Assembly: GCF_000721105.1 (NCBI RefSeq)
Contig: NZ_JOEV01000070.1
Location: forward strand, 1-48,511
Direction of reading: 5' to 3'
DNA length: 48,511 nucleotides
Source of the DNA: Streptomyces cellulosae
Lineage (GTDB): Bacteria; Actinomycetota; Actinomycetes; Streptomycetales; Streptomycetaceae
Each line of letters begins with the position of its first letter. Within the stretch, counting starts at the first letter, position 1. The position numbers and the translations under genes were made by a program. Shown here piece after piece: positions 8,743 through 16,779 of the stretch. The notes under the pieces were generated by a model. The model did not search any database. It had not been told where the DNA came from and worked only from the letters and a program-made list of their open reading frames with translations.

Positions 8743-8779
8743 GGACCACCAGTTGGTCACGACTCGATACGCGCCCTAG

Positions 8780-9006
8780 CGCAGACTGTCGAAGCCAACG
8801 AGGGTTACTGAGGCAGGTACGGTCCAACTGGACGGCCCGAGGCAGGCTAGACCAGGATGACCCTCGATCACGAGCAATGGTCAAGACTTGTGGATTGGCA
8901 GTCCGTCGGGTGAGGCCTCAGTCTTGCGTTCCAGCAGTGTGACCGTGACGCCGGGCGCAAGCGGTGCGTGCTGGGCCGCTATCAGTAGTCCTGGCGGCTC
9001 ACTCTC
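8780..9006. other. Gene-free spacer right of the IS pair
   Basis: No gene is recognisable. A short minus-strand frame (about 8888-9000, containing APLAPGVTVTLLERK) could be the tail of a degraded gene, but I cannot assign it. The minus-strand quinone oxidoreductase gene ends just to the right. Confidence 0.3.
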
Positions 9007-9942
9007 TCAGAAGGTGAGCACTACCCGTCCCCGGAGGCCGCCAGCCTCGAGCAGTCGGTGTGCTTCGGTGGCCTGCTCGGCCGGCAAGGTCCGGGCGATC
9101 CGCGGGGTGATGCTGCCCTTTTCCGCAAGTTCGCGTAGACGGTCGAGCTTGGCGTGTTCGCGTGCGTACTGCGGCACGAACGTGTTGCGGGTCTCGATGC
9201 CGCGTTCGGCGGTCACCTGGACGCCACCGACCGACGACGCCATCCGGCCACCGTCTCGGACCGCGCTGATGGCGAGGCCGGCGACGCCCGCGGTGTCGAC
9301 GAGTCCGTCGACACCGTCGGGTATCTCCCTGCGCAACAGTTGCGGGAACGCGTCACCGCGCGGCAGGACCATGTCGGCGCCGAGTTCCTTCACCAGTTGC
9401 TCGTCCTTCGGCGACGCGTCGGCGATCACGTGGAACCCGTCAGCTTTGGCCAGCTGGACGGCGTAGCCGCCGACCGCGCCGGCCGCTCCGGTGACCGCGA
9501 TGGTGGCGCCCGCGGGGAGTTCGAGGAGGTCCAGCGCCATTCGGGCTGTCAGACCGTTCATCGGCAGCGTGGCGGCCTCCATGTCGGTAGCGCCCGTCGG
9601 TACGCGGACCGCCGACTCGGCCGGGACGACCAGATGCTCGGCGTAGGCGCCGTGCGTTCCGGAAACGACCACGACGGCCATGACGTGGTCGCCGATGGTG
9701 AGATCGGTGTCGGTCCCTTGGCCGATCTGCTCGACCACGCCGGCCGCGTCCATCCCCGGCACGTAGGGCGGTTCTGCGTCGGAGACGAAGGCGATTCCGC
9801 GACGTACCAACGTGTCGACGGGGTTGACCGTCGCCGCGTGTACACGGATCCGGATCTCGCCCGGCCCGGTCTCGGGGACCGGAAGGTCCAGGACCCGCAG
9901 AACGTCGGGCCCGCCGAAATCAGTCAGCCCTATGGCCTTCAT
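9007..9942 (-). CDS. NADP-dependent quinone oxidoreductase-like (MDR superfamily)
   Basis: The 311-residue zinc-free medium-chain reductase starts MKAIGLTDFGGPDVLRV, with the GroES-like domain to about residue 115. The nucleotide site is VTGAAGAVGGYAVQLAKADG (AxxGxxG type, NADPH-preferring). No catalytic Cys/His zinc set is present, as in quinone oxidoreductases and enoyl reductases of this class. It reduces quinones or alpha,beta-unsaturated carbonyls in the cytosol; the exact substrate is unknown. It is the last gene of a minus-strand group: only 24 bp separate it from the antiporter gene, and GAGGAAGGACTTTCC precedes its ATG. Confidence 0.87.
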   Translation of the reverse strand: MKAIGLTDFGGPDVLRVLDLPVPETGPGEIRIRVHAATVNPVDTLVRRGIAFVSDAEPPYVPGMDAAGVVEQIGQGTDTDLTIGDHVMAVVVVSGTHGAYAEHLVVPAESAVRVPTGATDMEAATLPMNGLTARMALDLLELPAGATIAVTGAAGAVGGYAVQLAKADGFHVIADASPKDEQLVKELGADMVLPRGDAFPQLLRREIPDGVDGLVDTAGVAGLAISAVRDGGRMASSVGGVQVTAERGIETRNTFVPQYAREHAKLDRLRELAEKGSITPRIARTLPAEQATEAHRLLEAGGLRGRVVLTF

Positions 9943-9966
9943 GGAAAGTCCTTCCTCGGAGATGAG

Positions 9967-11553
9967 TCATTCGCCCGCCGCGCCGCCCGAGAGGCGGATC
10001 TCCTCGCTGTCGAGGGCGGCCTGCAGGCGGCGCAGTACGGTGTCGTCGATTTGACGCTCGTCGCGTAGCCGTACGACGGTGGCGCGTTTGTTGGCGATGA
10101 GGGCCAGGCGCAGTGCGAGGTAGTCCTGGTGCTGGAGCACCGCGGGGTCGTCGTGGGCGCCCGCGCTCCGGGCCCGGACGGACGCCAGGTGGGCCTCGTA
10201 CTCCTGCCGCAGCCACTCGACGATCTTCGGATCGCTCCGCAGGCCGGCGACGAGCCCGGGCATCGCCTCGATCGCCTCTTCGATGGCGGCAGTCTCGGCG
10301 AGGTCGTGTTCCTCGTCGACCGAGGTGTCGGGTGGCAGCTTCGCCCAGCGCACCGCCACCGGCAGCAGCAGTCCCTGCACCACCAGCGTCACGAGGATGA
10401 CTCCGGAGGTGACGAAGACGATGAAGCTGCGATCAAGGAACGGCTCGCCCGAGTCGAGGGTCTGGGGCACCGAGAGCACCATCGCGAGCGAGACCGCGCC
10501 CCGGAAGCCGGCCAGCCCGCTGACCACCCGGGTCCGGTGACCGACGCGGAGCATGCGTTGCCGGGGACTGCGGTCGAGCGCGCGGACCAGGTAGGTGGAC
10601 GTGTACAGGAACGCGAAGCGCACGGCGACGAGCACCACGCAGATCGCGCCGACCGCGATCAGCGCGTCCCGGAGATCGGCGCGGCCCAGGTCGCGGACCG
10701 CGTACTGGAGCTCGACCCCGACCAGGACGAACAGCGCCCCGTTGATGATGAAGGTGGCCAGCGGCCAGAACGCCAAGGCCTGCGTGCGGTGTTCGGCCTG
10801 GATGATGCGTGGGGCGACCTGGGACATGATCAGGCCGCTGACGACCACCGCGAGGACACCGGAGGCTTCGATGAGTTCGGCGAGCAGGTACGCGGTGAAG
10901 GGCGCCAGGATCATGACCAGGTTGCCGAGCAGGGGGTCGGTCAGGCGGCGCCGCAGGTTCATGTTGACCCACGCGACCGCCACGCCCACCGCTGCTCCTC
11001 CGCCGTACGCGAGCAGGAACAGTCCGCCGACGTGCGGGATGCTCAGGTGTTCCTCGCCGACTGTGATGCCGACGGCCAGACCATAGATGACCAGGGCCGT
11101 GCCGTCGTTGACCAGGCTCTCCGCGCGCAGCACGGTGACCTGGCGGCGCGGCAGCGAGCGGGCGAGGACGCCGACCGCCGTCGCGTCGGTGGGCGCCATG
11201 GCCGCGCCAAGCACCCACGCGGGCCCCCAGGGCAGGCCCAGGGCGTGCCCGGCCGCCGCGACGGCCCAGGCTGTGAGGATGACGAGTACGGTGCTCAGCT
11301 GCAGGATGCCGCGCAGGTTGGTGCGGATCTCCCGCAGGGAGGTGGTCAGGCTCTCCCAGTACAGCAGCACCGGAAGGAAGAGCAACAGCACGACCTCCGG
11401 AGGCAGTTGCGCTTCCCGCACCGCCGGAACGAACCCCAGGAGCACACCCGTCACGAGCAGGACGATGGGCGGTGCGATGCCGAGGCGCTGTCCCACGGCG
11501 TTGCCCACGAGCACGGCCACGCCCAGGACCACGACGAGTTCGAGACCGAGCAA
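9967..11553 (-). CDS. CPA1 family Na+/H+ antiporter
   Basis: The 528-residue membrane protein has about 12 hydrophobic segments up to residue 410 and a hydrophilic, charged C-terminal tail rich in Arg and Glu. Signature residues are in place: MAPTDATAVG with Asp123 in the fifth core helix region, and ESLVNDGTALV with the Asn149-Asp150 pair that binds and exchanges the cation in electroneutral NhaP/NHE-type antiporters. FLPVLLYWES is the family FLPPLLF..S equivalent. It sits in the inner membrane and exchanges Na+ or K+ for H+. Flanked within 24-51 bp by DUF2255 and quinone oxidoreductase genes on the same strand, it is likely cotranscribed. Confidence 0.9.
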   Translation of the reverse strand: MLGLELVVVLGVAVLVGNAVGQRLGIAPPIVLLVTGVLLGFVPAVREAQLPPEVVLLLFLPVLLYWESLTTSLREIRTNLRGILQLSTVLVILTAWAVAAAGHALGLPWGPAWVLGAAMAPTDATAVGVLARSLPRRQVTVLRAESLVNDGTALVIYGLAVGITVGEEHLSIPHVGGLFLLAYGGGAAVGVAVAWVNMNLRRRLTDPLLGNLVMILAPFTAYLLAELIEASGVLAVVVSGLIMSQVAPRIIQAEHRTQALAFWPLATFIINGALFVLVGVELQYAVRDLGRADLRDALIAVGAICVVLVAVRFAFLYTSTYLVRALDRSPRQRMLRVGHRTRVVSGLAGFRGAVSLAMVLSVPQTLDSGEPFLDRSFIVFVTSGVILVTLVVQGLLLPVAVRWAKLPPDTSVDEEHDLAETAAIEEAIEAMPGLVAGLRSDPKIVEWLRQEYEAHLASVRARSAGAHDDPAVLQHQDYLALRLALIANKRATVVRLRDERQIDDTVLRRLQAALDSEEIRLSGGAAGE

Positions 11554-11604
11554 GGTGCTTCTCCTGAAAGGGTGAAGGGGCTGCTGTTCAGCGGGGTACG
11601 AGCT

Positions 11605-11958
11605 TCAGGTCGTGTCCCGCGAGGCCACCATGGGATCGACGTAACTCGCGCCGTACCGGCCGTACTTGGTGCGGTAGGCGGTGTCGATACGGTCGTTGAC
11701 GCCGGGGTCGGTGACCTCGACGAGGGTGACGTCCTTCTTGACGCCGCCGGAGTGGACACGGCCCTCGTGGCTCGCCCGGGCCGCGCGGTGCCAGGCGCCG
11801 GCGCTGCCACGGAAGGAGCGGACGTAGAGGTCGTCGCCGTCGCGGACGACCGAGGTCGGCACGGGTGTGCGGGGCGTTCCGTCGCCGCGCGAGGGAGCCA
11901 TCCGAAGCTCCTCGGCGTGCCCGATCCGGGTCAGCTCGTCGTTCGTCCAGGTCCTCAC
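11605..11958 (-). CDS. DUF2255 family protein
   Basis: The 117-residue protein shows the DUF2255 pattern: TWTNDELTRIGHAEELRMAP, then PTSVVRDGDDLYVRSFRG..GAWHRAA, and a C-terminal DRIDTAYRTKYGRYGASYVDPMV. The fold resembles small flavin/F420-binding split-barrel proteins, and a ligand role is possible but unproven. It is cytosolic and lies between the Zn-dehydrogenase (102 bp upstream) and the antiporter (51 bp downstream) on the minus strand, probably in one operon. AGGAGGAAGAC precedes the ATG. Confidence 0.85.
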   Translation of the reverse strand: MRTWTNDELTRIGHAEELRMAPSRGDGTPRTPVPTSVVRDGDDLYVRSFRGSAGAWHRAARASHEGRVHSGGVKKDVTLVEVTDPGVNDRIDTAYRTKYGRYGASYVDPMVASRDTT

Positions 11959-12060
11959 GTGTCTTCCTCCTCTACGACCGTGCGGTTACGGCCGTGCAGT
12001 GGGTGCGCCCTCGTGGGCGTGGGCACAGTTCGAGCAGCTCACGACCACGGGGGGACCGGG

Positions 12061-13077
12061 TCAGGGCGTCAGGAGGGTCTTGATGGCGCGGCGTTCGTCC
12101 ATCGCCTTGTAACCTTCGGCGACCTGGTCCAAGGGCAGGGTGAGGTCGAAAACCTTGCCCGGGTCAATGTGACCCGACAGCACGCGGTCGATCAGGTCGG
12201 GCAGGTAGCGGCGTACGGGGGCGGGGCCGCCGCGCAGGCCGACGTGGGAGAAGAACAGCTCCTGGCCGTCGACCACCACCTCGTGCGGGACGCCGACGAA
12301 GCCGACGTTGCCGCCGGGGCGGGCGGAGTGCAGGGCCTGGCGCATGGACTCGGCGGTGCCGACGCATTCCAGGACGCTGCCGGCGCCGATGCCGCCGGTG
12401 AGGTCCTTGACGCGGGAGATGCCTTCCTCGCCGCGTTCGCTGATGATGTCGGTGGCTCCGAACTCCAGGGCCAGCTTCTGCCGCGACGCGTGACGGCTCA
12501 TCGCGATGATCCGCTCCGCCCCGAGCTCCTTCGAGGCGATGACACCGCACAGGCCGACCGCTCCGTCGCCGACCACGACGGCGGTCGAGCCGGGCTTCAC
12601 CTCGGCGGCGAGGGCGGCGTACCAGCCGGTGCCCATGACGTCGGAGACAGCGAGCAGACCCGGGACGAACTCGGCGCCGGGGTGCTCGTCGGTGGCCACC
12701 AGGGTGCCGTGGGCGTTGGGGATGCGGACGTAGTCGGCCTGGCAGGTGCTCATGAACTCGCGGTGCAGGCAGTTGGACTGCCAGCCGTTGCGACAGTTCG
12801 CGCAGGTGTTGTCCGAGGTGGCGAAGGAGCCGACCACGAACTGGCCGGGCCTGACGTTGGTGACCTCGCTGCCGACCTCCTCGACGATGCCGACGTACTC
12901 GTGGCCCATGGGGTGAGGTTCGGTGACGGGCTCCGCGCCACGGTAGGGCCACAGGTCCGAGCCGCACACACAGGTGGCGACCGTACGGATGATGGCATCC
13001 GTCGGCTTGATGATCTTGGGCTCCGGGACGTCCTCCACCCGGATGTCACCGGGGGCGTGGATCACGGTTGCTCGCAT
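12061..13077 (-). CDS. Zinc-dependent alcohol dehydrogenase family protein
   Basis: The 338-residue medium-chain dehydrogenase has catalytic zinc ligands in CVCGSDLWPYRG and in MGHEYVGIVEEVG. The structural-zinc lobe reads TCANCRNGWQSNC, with three Cys visible where four are usual, as in some threonine-dehydrogenase-like actinobacterial members. VVVGDGAVGLCGVIASKELGAERI is the NAD(P) Rossmann motif. It oxidises an alcohol or reduces an aldehyde in the cytosol; the substrate is unknown. It is the promoter-proximal gene of the four-gene minus-strand operon, divergent from the broken MmyB-like regulator at 13.4 kb. GGAGAAGAG precedes the ATG. Confidence 0.9.
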   Translation of the reverse strand: MRATVIHAPGDIRVEDVPEPKIIKPTDAIIRTVATCVCGSDLWPYRGAEPVTEPHPMGHEYVGIVEEVGSEVTNVRPGQFVVGSFATSDNTCANCRNGWQSNCLHREFMSTCQADYVRIPNAHGTLVATDEHPGAEFVPGLLAVSDVMGTGWYAALAAEVKPGSTAVVVGDGAVGLCGVIASKELGAERIIAMSRHASRQKLALEFGATDIISERGEEGISRVKDLTGGIGAGSVLECVGTAESMRQALHSARPGGNVGFVGVPHEVVVDGQELFFSHVGLRGGPAPVRRYLPDLIDRVLSGHIDPGKVFDLTLPLDQVAEGYKAMDERRAIKTLLTP

Positions 13078-13418
13078 GTCTCTTCTCCTGATGCGTTGCT
13101 CGGGTGGGGGTGGCTCGGGCGAGGGCGGGCTATTCGTGCAGGGGGCCCTTGCCGGTCGGTGCCGCTTCAGGAGTTCGATCGTGATTCTCTTCGTGTGTCG
13201 CTGTAGTGTTGATGTCAGGGCAGCGATGCCACCCGGAAATATTCGGGTTCCTCGACGACGGTCAATGGGGTCGACGGTCCGCGAAAGCCATTACCGATTT
13301 CCTGACTCTGTCAACGCCCGAAGGGCCCGTACAGAGGAGAATTCCACCCCCGGGCAGAAGTATCCAGGGATAAAACCTTCCTACCCAGCGAAGTGGCGGA
13401 TAGCGCACACTGGCCAGT
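13078..13418. promoter_or_regulatory. Divergent promoter region, Zn-dehydrogenase operon and regulator
   Basis: This 341-bp gap separates divergent genes and encodes no protein I recognise. It holds the MmyB-type site at 13361-13382 and a perfect 10-bp palindrome ACTGGCCAGT (13409-13418) directly touching the regulator ATG. The palindrome could be an autoregulatory site on a leaderless or very short leader transcript. The AT-richer patch around 13235-13310 may hold the minus-strand promoter. Confidence 0.5.
13361..13382 (+). promoter_or_regulatory. MmyB-type site 1 (TATCCAGGGATA + CCTTCCT)
   Basis: The perfect palindrome TATCCAGGGATA is followed by AAACCTTCCT. A diverged copy of this arrangement, with 16 of 22 positions identical, lies upstream of the flavodoxin operon at 14407, and relatives lie at 16723, 32497 and 41615. 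It ends 36 bp before the regulator ATG. It is proposed as the binding site of MmyB-like regulators. Confidence 0.6.
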
Positions 13419-14297
13419 ATGAACAGCAGTGCGCACCGTAAGGAGCTGGGGCAATTCCTGCAGGCCCGCCGGGCTGAGCTCAGCCCCCGTACGGTCGGTC
13501 TGCCCGAAACCGACCGGCGCAGGCGCGTGGCCGGCCTGCGCCGGGACGAGGTGGCCGTGCTGGCCGCCATCAGCACCAACTACTACACCCGCCTGGAGCA
13601 GGGTCGCATGATTCCCTCTGCGTCCGTGCTGTCCGATCTTGTTCGTGTCCTGCACCTGAGTGACGACCAGCGGGACCATGTGTTCGAGCTGGCCGGCAGG
13701 GGGACGCAGGTGGGGCTCGGCGGCGGGCTCCGAGGAAGGCGCACCCGCGGTTGCATACCGTGCTGAACGAGCTCAGCCTGGCCTCCGGCATGATCCTGGA
13801 CCGGTACCTGAACGTCCTGGCGTGGAATCCGATGGCCACTGCCTTGTTCAGCACTGATTTCGCGAAGGGTACCCAAGCAGCAGCGCAACTTCGTCCGGCA
13901 GCTCTTCACCGACCCGGCCATCCGCACGCTGTACGCCGACTGGAACGCCTCCGCTTGCAATGCCGTGGCCGTGTTGCGGCAGCACGCCGCGGCCTGCCCC
14001 GGCGACCGGAGACTGACCGCCCTCGTCGGTGAGCTGTCGGTGCAGGACCATCAGTTCCGTCAGTGGTGGTGAGGCCCGCCTGTGGCACCCCGCCCCGGAG
14101 GCACCAAGGTGTTCAACCACCCGGTCGCCGGTGAACTCACCCTCGCCTGGGACGCCCTCATCTGCGTGGCCAACCCCAACCAGCAGCTGATCGTCTGGAG
14201 CGCCGAAGCCGACTCGCGCACCTACGAAGGCCTGCGCTTCCTCTCCTCCTGGGCGGCGAACCAGCAGGACGACTCCGAGTCCGACGCCGTCAACTGA
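13419..14297 (+). pseudogene. MmyB-like XRE family regulator, broken
   Basis: The first 95 residues form an intact HTH domain (LGQFLQARRAELSP.., VAGLRRDEVAVLAAISTNYYTRLEQGR). The ligand domain then continues in another frame (DRYLNVLAWNPMATALFST), returns to the first after an extra base in AAGGGTACC near 13867, and is cut by an in-frame TGA at 14070 where QWWA would be expected. The remaining tail (GTKVFNHPVAGELTL...) aligns without gaps to the intact paralogue at 16780. Two compensating shifts plus a nonsense codon argue for a real pseudogene, although the HTH part could still be made. Confidence 0.82.
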
Positions 14298-14406
14298 CGA
14301 GTGCGGTCTCCTTTTGCCAGTACAGAGAATGGCAGGAAATCGCGCGCAAATAGGCCACTGCGATTTCCGGCGTGCCACCCTGATTCCTTCAGCCAGGAAC
14401 AGATCC

Positions 14407-14428
14407 CGACCAGGGACAATTCCTTCCT
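14407..14428 (+). promoter_or_regulatory. MmyB-type site 2, upstream of the flavodoxin operon
   Basis: GACCAGGGACAATTCCTTCCT matches site 1 at 16 of 22 positions, and both are followed by ACC. It lies 75 bp before the flavodoxin ATG, leaving a leader of moderate length. The palindromic core is weaker than at site 1. Confidence 0.55.
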
Positions 14429-14502
14429 ACCTTCGCCACTGAATTCCGTGCCATGCTTCCAGAGCACGATTCACGCAATCCTTTTCGAGGAGCAATACCC
14501 TC

Positions 14503-15105
14503 ATGTCCTCCACCTCTCGCCTCACGGTCGCCGTCGCGTTCCACTCCGGCTACGGGCACACGACCGTCATCGCCGAGGCAGTGGCCCGCGGTGCCGCGAC
14601 AGCCGGTGCTGAGGTGATCTCCATACCCGTGGACACGATCACCGACGAGCAGTGGGCGCAGCTGGACGCCGCCGACGCGATCATCTTCGGTGCCCCCACC
14701 TACATGGGCACCGCCTCCGCTGCCTTCCACACCTTCGCCGAGGCCAGCAGCAAGCGCTGGTACACCCAGGCCTGGGCCGACAAGATCGCCGCCGGCTTCA
14801 CCAACTCCGGTGCCAAGAACGGCGACAAGTCCTCGACCCTGGGCTACTTCTTCACCATGGCCGCCCAGCACGGCATGCACTGGGTCAGCCTCGGCGTGCA
14901 GCCGGGCTGGGCCTCCACTCAGGGCAGCGAAGACGACATCAACCGTCTGGGCTACTTCGTCGGCGCCGGTGCCCAGACCCCGGTCGACGCCGGCCCGGAG
15001 GCGGTCCACAAGTCCGACATCGCCACCGCTGAAGGCCTCGGCGCCCGCGTCGCGCAGCAGACCGCGTTCTTCCGCGCCGGCCGCGCCGCCCTTGCTGCCG
15101 CCTGA
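14503..15105 (+). CDS. Flavodoxin family protein (WrbA-like NAD(P)H:quinone oxidoreductase)
   Basis: The 200-residue protein has a flavodoxin fold. The FMN phosphate loop is FHSGYGHTTVIAEAVARG near residue 15, and GAPTYMGTASAAFHTFAEAS near 64-83 is the second FMN loop, as in WrbA-like two-electron quinone reductases. SGAKNGDKSSTLGYFFTMAAQHGM corresponds to the family region before the third FMN loop. It would reduce quinones to hydroquinones without radical intermediates, in the cytosol. It is the first gene of a plus-strand operon with NTF2-like, DJ-1 and MoaF-like genes. GAGGAG lies 11 nt before the ATG. Confidence 0.88.
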   Translation: MSSTSRLTVAVAFHSGYGHTTVIAEAVARGAATAGAEVISIPVDTITDEQWAQLDAADAIIFGAPTYMGTASAAFHTFAEASSKRWYTQAWADKIAAGFTNSGAKNGDKSSTLGYFFTMAAQHGMHWVSLGVQPGWASTQGSEDDINRLGYFVGAGAQTPVDAGPEAVHKSDIATAEGLGARVAQQTAFFRAGRAALAAA

Positions 15106-15152
15106 ACCCAAGAGCCACACCCACAGCTTGAACCCAGGAACCACACCACAGC
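15103..15152 (+). repeat. Two direct repeats of about 24 bp in an intercistronic gap
   Basis: TGAACCCAAGAGCCACAC followed by CCACAGC (from 15103) is repeated as TGAACCCAGGAACCACAC followed by CACAGC (from 15129). The first repeat overlaps the flavodoxin stop codon. Slippage duplication of a spacer is the simplest reading; no protein or structure was assigned. Confidence 0.6.
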
Positions 15153-15175
15153 CTGACCCGAAAAGGAGCAGCACC

Positions 15176-15565
15176 ATGTCCGATTCCCCGAACCTCGCTC
15201 TCGTCCGTCGGCTCTACGACTCCGGCATGGCCCCCGACGTGGCCGCCGAGGTCATCGACCCCGACATCGTCTGGGACATCACCCCCGGCTTCCCCTACGG
15301 CGGCGTCTACAAGACCTGGGCCAGCGCCGGTGCCGACTTCTTCGGCCGGCTCGCGCCCGAATTCAGCTCCTTCGGCGCGGTGGCCGAGGAGTTCTACGGC
15401 TCCGGTGACCACGTCTTCGTCCGCGGCCATTACCACGCCGTGTCCAAGTCCGGCCTGGAGTCGGACGCGCGCTTCATCCACCTGTGGACCGTCGGTGGCG
15501 GCAAGCTCACCCGCCTGATCCAGGCCGCCGACAGCCACGTCGTCCAGCAAGCCGCGAACAACTGA
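15176..15565 (+). CDS. Nuclear transport factor 2 (SnoaL)-like protein
   Basis: The 129-residue protein has the cone-shaped NTF2 pattern: NLALVRRLYDSGMAPDVAAEVIDPDIVWDI as helix-helix-strand, then AGADFFGRLAPEFSSF, and FVRGHYHAV and FIHLWTVGGGKLTRLIQAAD as the final strands. Such proteins bind small hydrophobic ligands, and some are isomerases or cyclases; no catalytic Asp-His pair can be fixed here. It is cytosolic. AAAAGGAGCAGCACC precedes the ATG. It is the second gene of the flavodoxin operon, so a role on the same quinone or electrophile is plausible but unproven. Confidence 0.82.
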   Translation: MSDSPNLALVRRLYDSGMAPDVAAEVIDPDIVWDITPGFPYGGVYKTWASAGADFFGRLAPEFSSFGAVAEEFYGSGDHVFVRGHYHAVSKSGLESDARFIHLWTVGGGKLTRLIQAADSHVVQQAANN

Positions 15566-15593
15566 CACGCCCGAACTCACGCAGGGAGCACCC

Positions 15594-16295
15594 ATGACGA
15601 AGATCCTTTTCCTCATCACCGCCGCCGACCACTGGACCCTGGCCGACGGGTTCGAGCAGCCGTCCGGCTTCTGGGCCGAGGAGGCCATCGGTCCGTACGG
15701 TGTCTTCAAGGAGGCCGGCTACGAGATCGTCGCGGCCACCCCGGGCGGCGTCCCGCCGACCGCCGACGCGCTCAGCCTGACGCCGGACTTCAATGGCGGC
15801 GAGGAGGGTGCCGAGCGGATGAAGGCCGCTCTGCGTGAGGCGACCGAACTGGCGAACCCGATCCGCATCGAGGACGTCAAGATCGACGACTACGATGCCG
15901 TCTTCGTCCCCGGCGGCTGGGGGCCGATGGAGGACCTGTCCGACGACCCCGCGGCCGGCAAGCTGCTGAACGACTGGCTCGCCTCCGGAAAAATCGTGTC
16001 ACTGGTGTGCCACGGCCCGGCCGCGCTGCTGTCCACCGTGGACGCCGACGGCAAGTCCCCCTTCGCCGGTTATCGCCTGACCGGGCTGTCCAACTCCGAG
16101 GAGATCCAGAACGGCCTCGCCGACCGTGCGAAGTGGCTGCTCCAGGACCGCCTTGTCGCGGACGTGGGCGCGGACTACCACAAGGGCGAGGAGAACTTTG
16201 CCCCCCACCTCGAAGTGGACCGCACCCTCGTCACCGGGCAGAACCCCGCCTCGGCCGTCCCGCTCGCCCAGGAAGTCGTCAAGGCCCTCGGCTGA
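15594..16295 (+). CDS. DJ-1/PfpI family, Hsp31-like class I amidotransferase-fold protein
   Basis: The 233-residue protein belongs to the Hsp31-like branch of the DJ-1 superfamily. GFWAEEAIGPYGVFKEAGYE carries the conserved Glu (29/30), FVPGGWGPMEDL the oxyanion loop, and VSLVCHGPAALL the nucleophile elbow with Cys139-His140. YRLTGLSNSEE and LVTGQNPASA are also typical. Characterised members act as glutathione-independent glyoxalases (glyoxalase III) or chaperones; which applies here is unknown. It is cytosolic. It is the third gene of the operon, 28 bp after the NTF2-like gene, with AGGGAGCACCC before the ATG. Confidence 0.88.
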   Translation: MTKILFLITAADHWTLADGFEQPSGFWAEEAIGPYGVFKEAGYEIVAATPGGVPPTADALSLTPDFNGGEEGAERMKAALREATELANPIRIEDVKIDDYDAVFVPGGWGPMEDLSDDPAAGKLLNDWLASGKIVSLVCHGPAALLSTVDADGKSPFAGYRLTGLSNSEEIQNGLADRAKWLLQDRLVADVGADYHKGEENFAPHLEVDRTLVTGQNPASAVPLAQEVVKALG

Positions 16296-16340
16296 CACCC
16301 CGCACCACCGCTCAAAGGTTCAAAGAAAGAGGCCATACCG

Positions 16341-16679
16341 ATGGACAGCAACGCGACCCTTCCCAGCGTGGGCCAGACCTGGCTGGCAGACCTCGGCACG
16401 GACACGCCGCTCGGCCACTTCACGGTGGAGATCACCTTCGACTCGGCGACCGAGGTCAGCTTCGAGGTGACAGGCGGTGCCATCAAAGGCCGGAAGCAGG
16501 CGATGGAGTACACCACCACCCAGCTCCGCGACGGCCTGTACGCGGTGCGCTGGACCGAACCCGACGCCGGTGACCACGTCACCCACATCGAGGACTACAC
16601 CGAGGGAACCTGCATGGCGAGCTCCGTCATCGGTGGCGAATTCGTCCAGCTCCACGGGAAGTGGACCCGTGTCCGCTGA
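16341..16679 (+). CDS. MoaF-like lipocalin-fold protein
   Basis: The 112-residue all-beta protein resembles MoaF-related domains: TFDSATEVSFEVTGG near residues 33-47, AMEYTTTQLRDGLYAVRWTEPDAGDHVTHIEDY, and a final FVQLHGKWTRV strand. MoaF-like proteins form small calycin barrels; their ligand is generally unknown. There is no signal peptide. It is the last gene of the flavodoxin operon, 45 bp after the DJ-1 gene. The ATG is preceded by AAAGAGGCC. Assignment rests on remembered family pattern. Confidence 0.7.
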   Translation: MDSNATLPSVGQTWLADLGTDTPLGHFTVEITFDSATEVSFEVTGGAIKGRKQAMEYTTTQLRDGLYAVRWTEPDAGDHVTHIEDYTEGTCMASSVIGGEFVQLHGKWTRVR

Positions 16680-16722
16680 ACCCCTGGCGGGCACAGGTCG
16701 CGCGTCATCTTGAAGTGAGGAC

Positions 16723-16772
16723 TTCCAGGGACAGATCTCTCCCCCTGACAACATTGTTCTCCGATGTCAGGG
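16723..16772 (+). promoter_or_regulatory. MmyB-type site 3 and overlapping dyad upstream of the regulator
   Basis: TTCCAGGGACAGATCTCTCC (16723-16742) is a diverged MmyB-type site. It is followed by the inverted repeat CCCTGACA (16743-16750) / TGTCAGGG (16765-16772), whose 14-nt spacer itself contains AACATTGTT. The right arm ends 7 bp before the regulator ATG. Autoregulation is likely. Confidence 0.5.
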
Positions 16773-16779
16773 TGAGGTC

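Larger units (their letters stand above)
7312..8776. mobile_element. IS5 family element with a small passenger gene
   Basis: Perfect 20-bp inverted repeats lie at 7312-7331 and 8757-8776 (GGGCGCGTATCGAGTCGTGA inward). CTAG flanks both ends (7309-7312, 8776-8779), matching the YTAR target preference of IS5. The left target is shared with the adjacent IS630-like element, so one inserted exactly at the edge of the other. The transposase region covers only the right two thirds. The left 430 bp encodes a separate 95-residue protein, unusual for IS5. Confidence 0.78.

Noticed and set aside
10129..13206. Very long plus-strand open frame (1,025 codons) opposite the antiporter and dehydrogenase genes
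   Set aside because: It is antisense to three well-supported genes, has His/Gln/Asp-rich low-complexity translation and no domain. Long antisense frames are normal in very GC-rich DNA.
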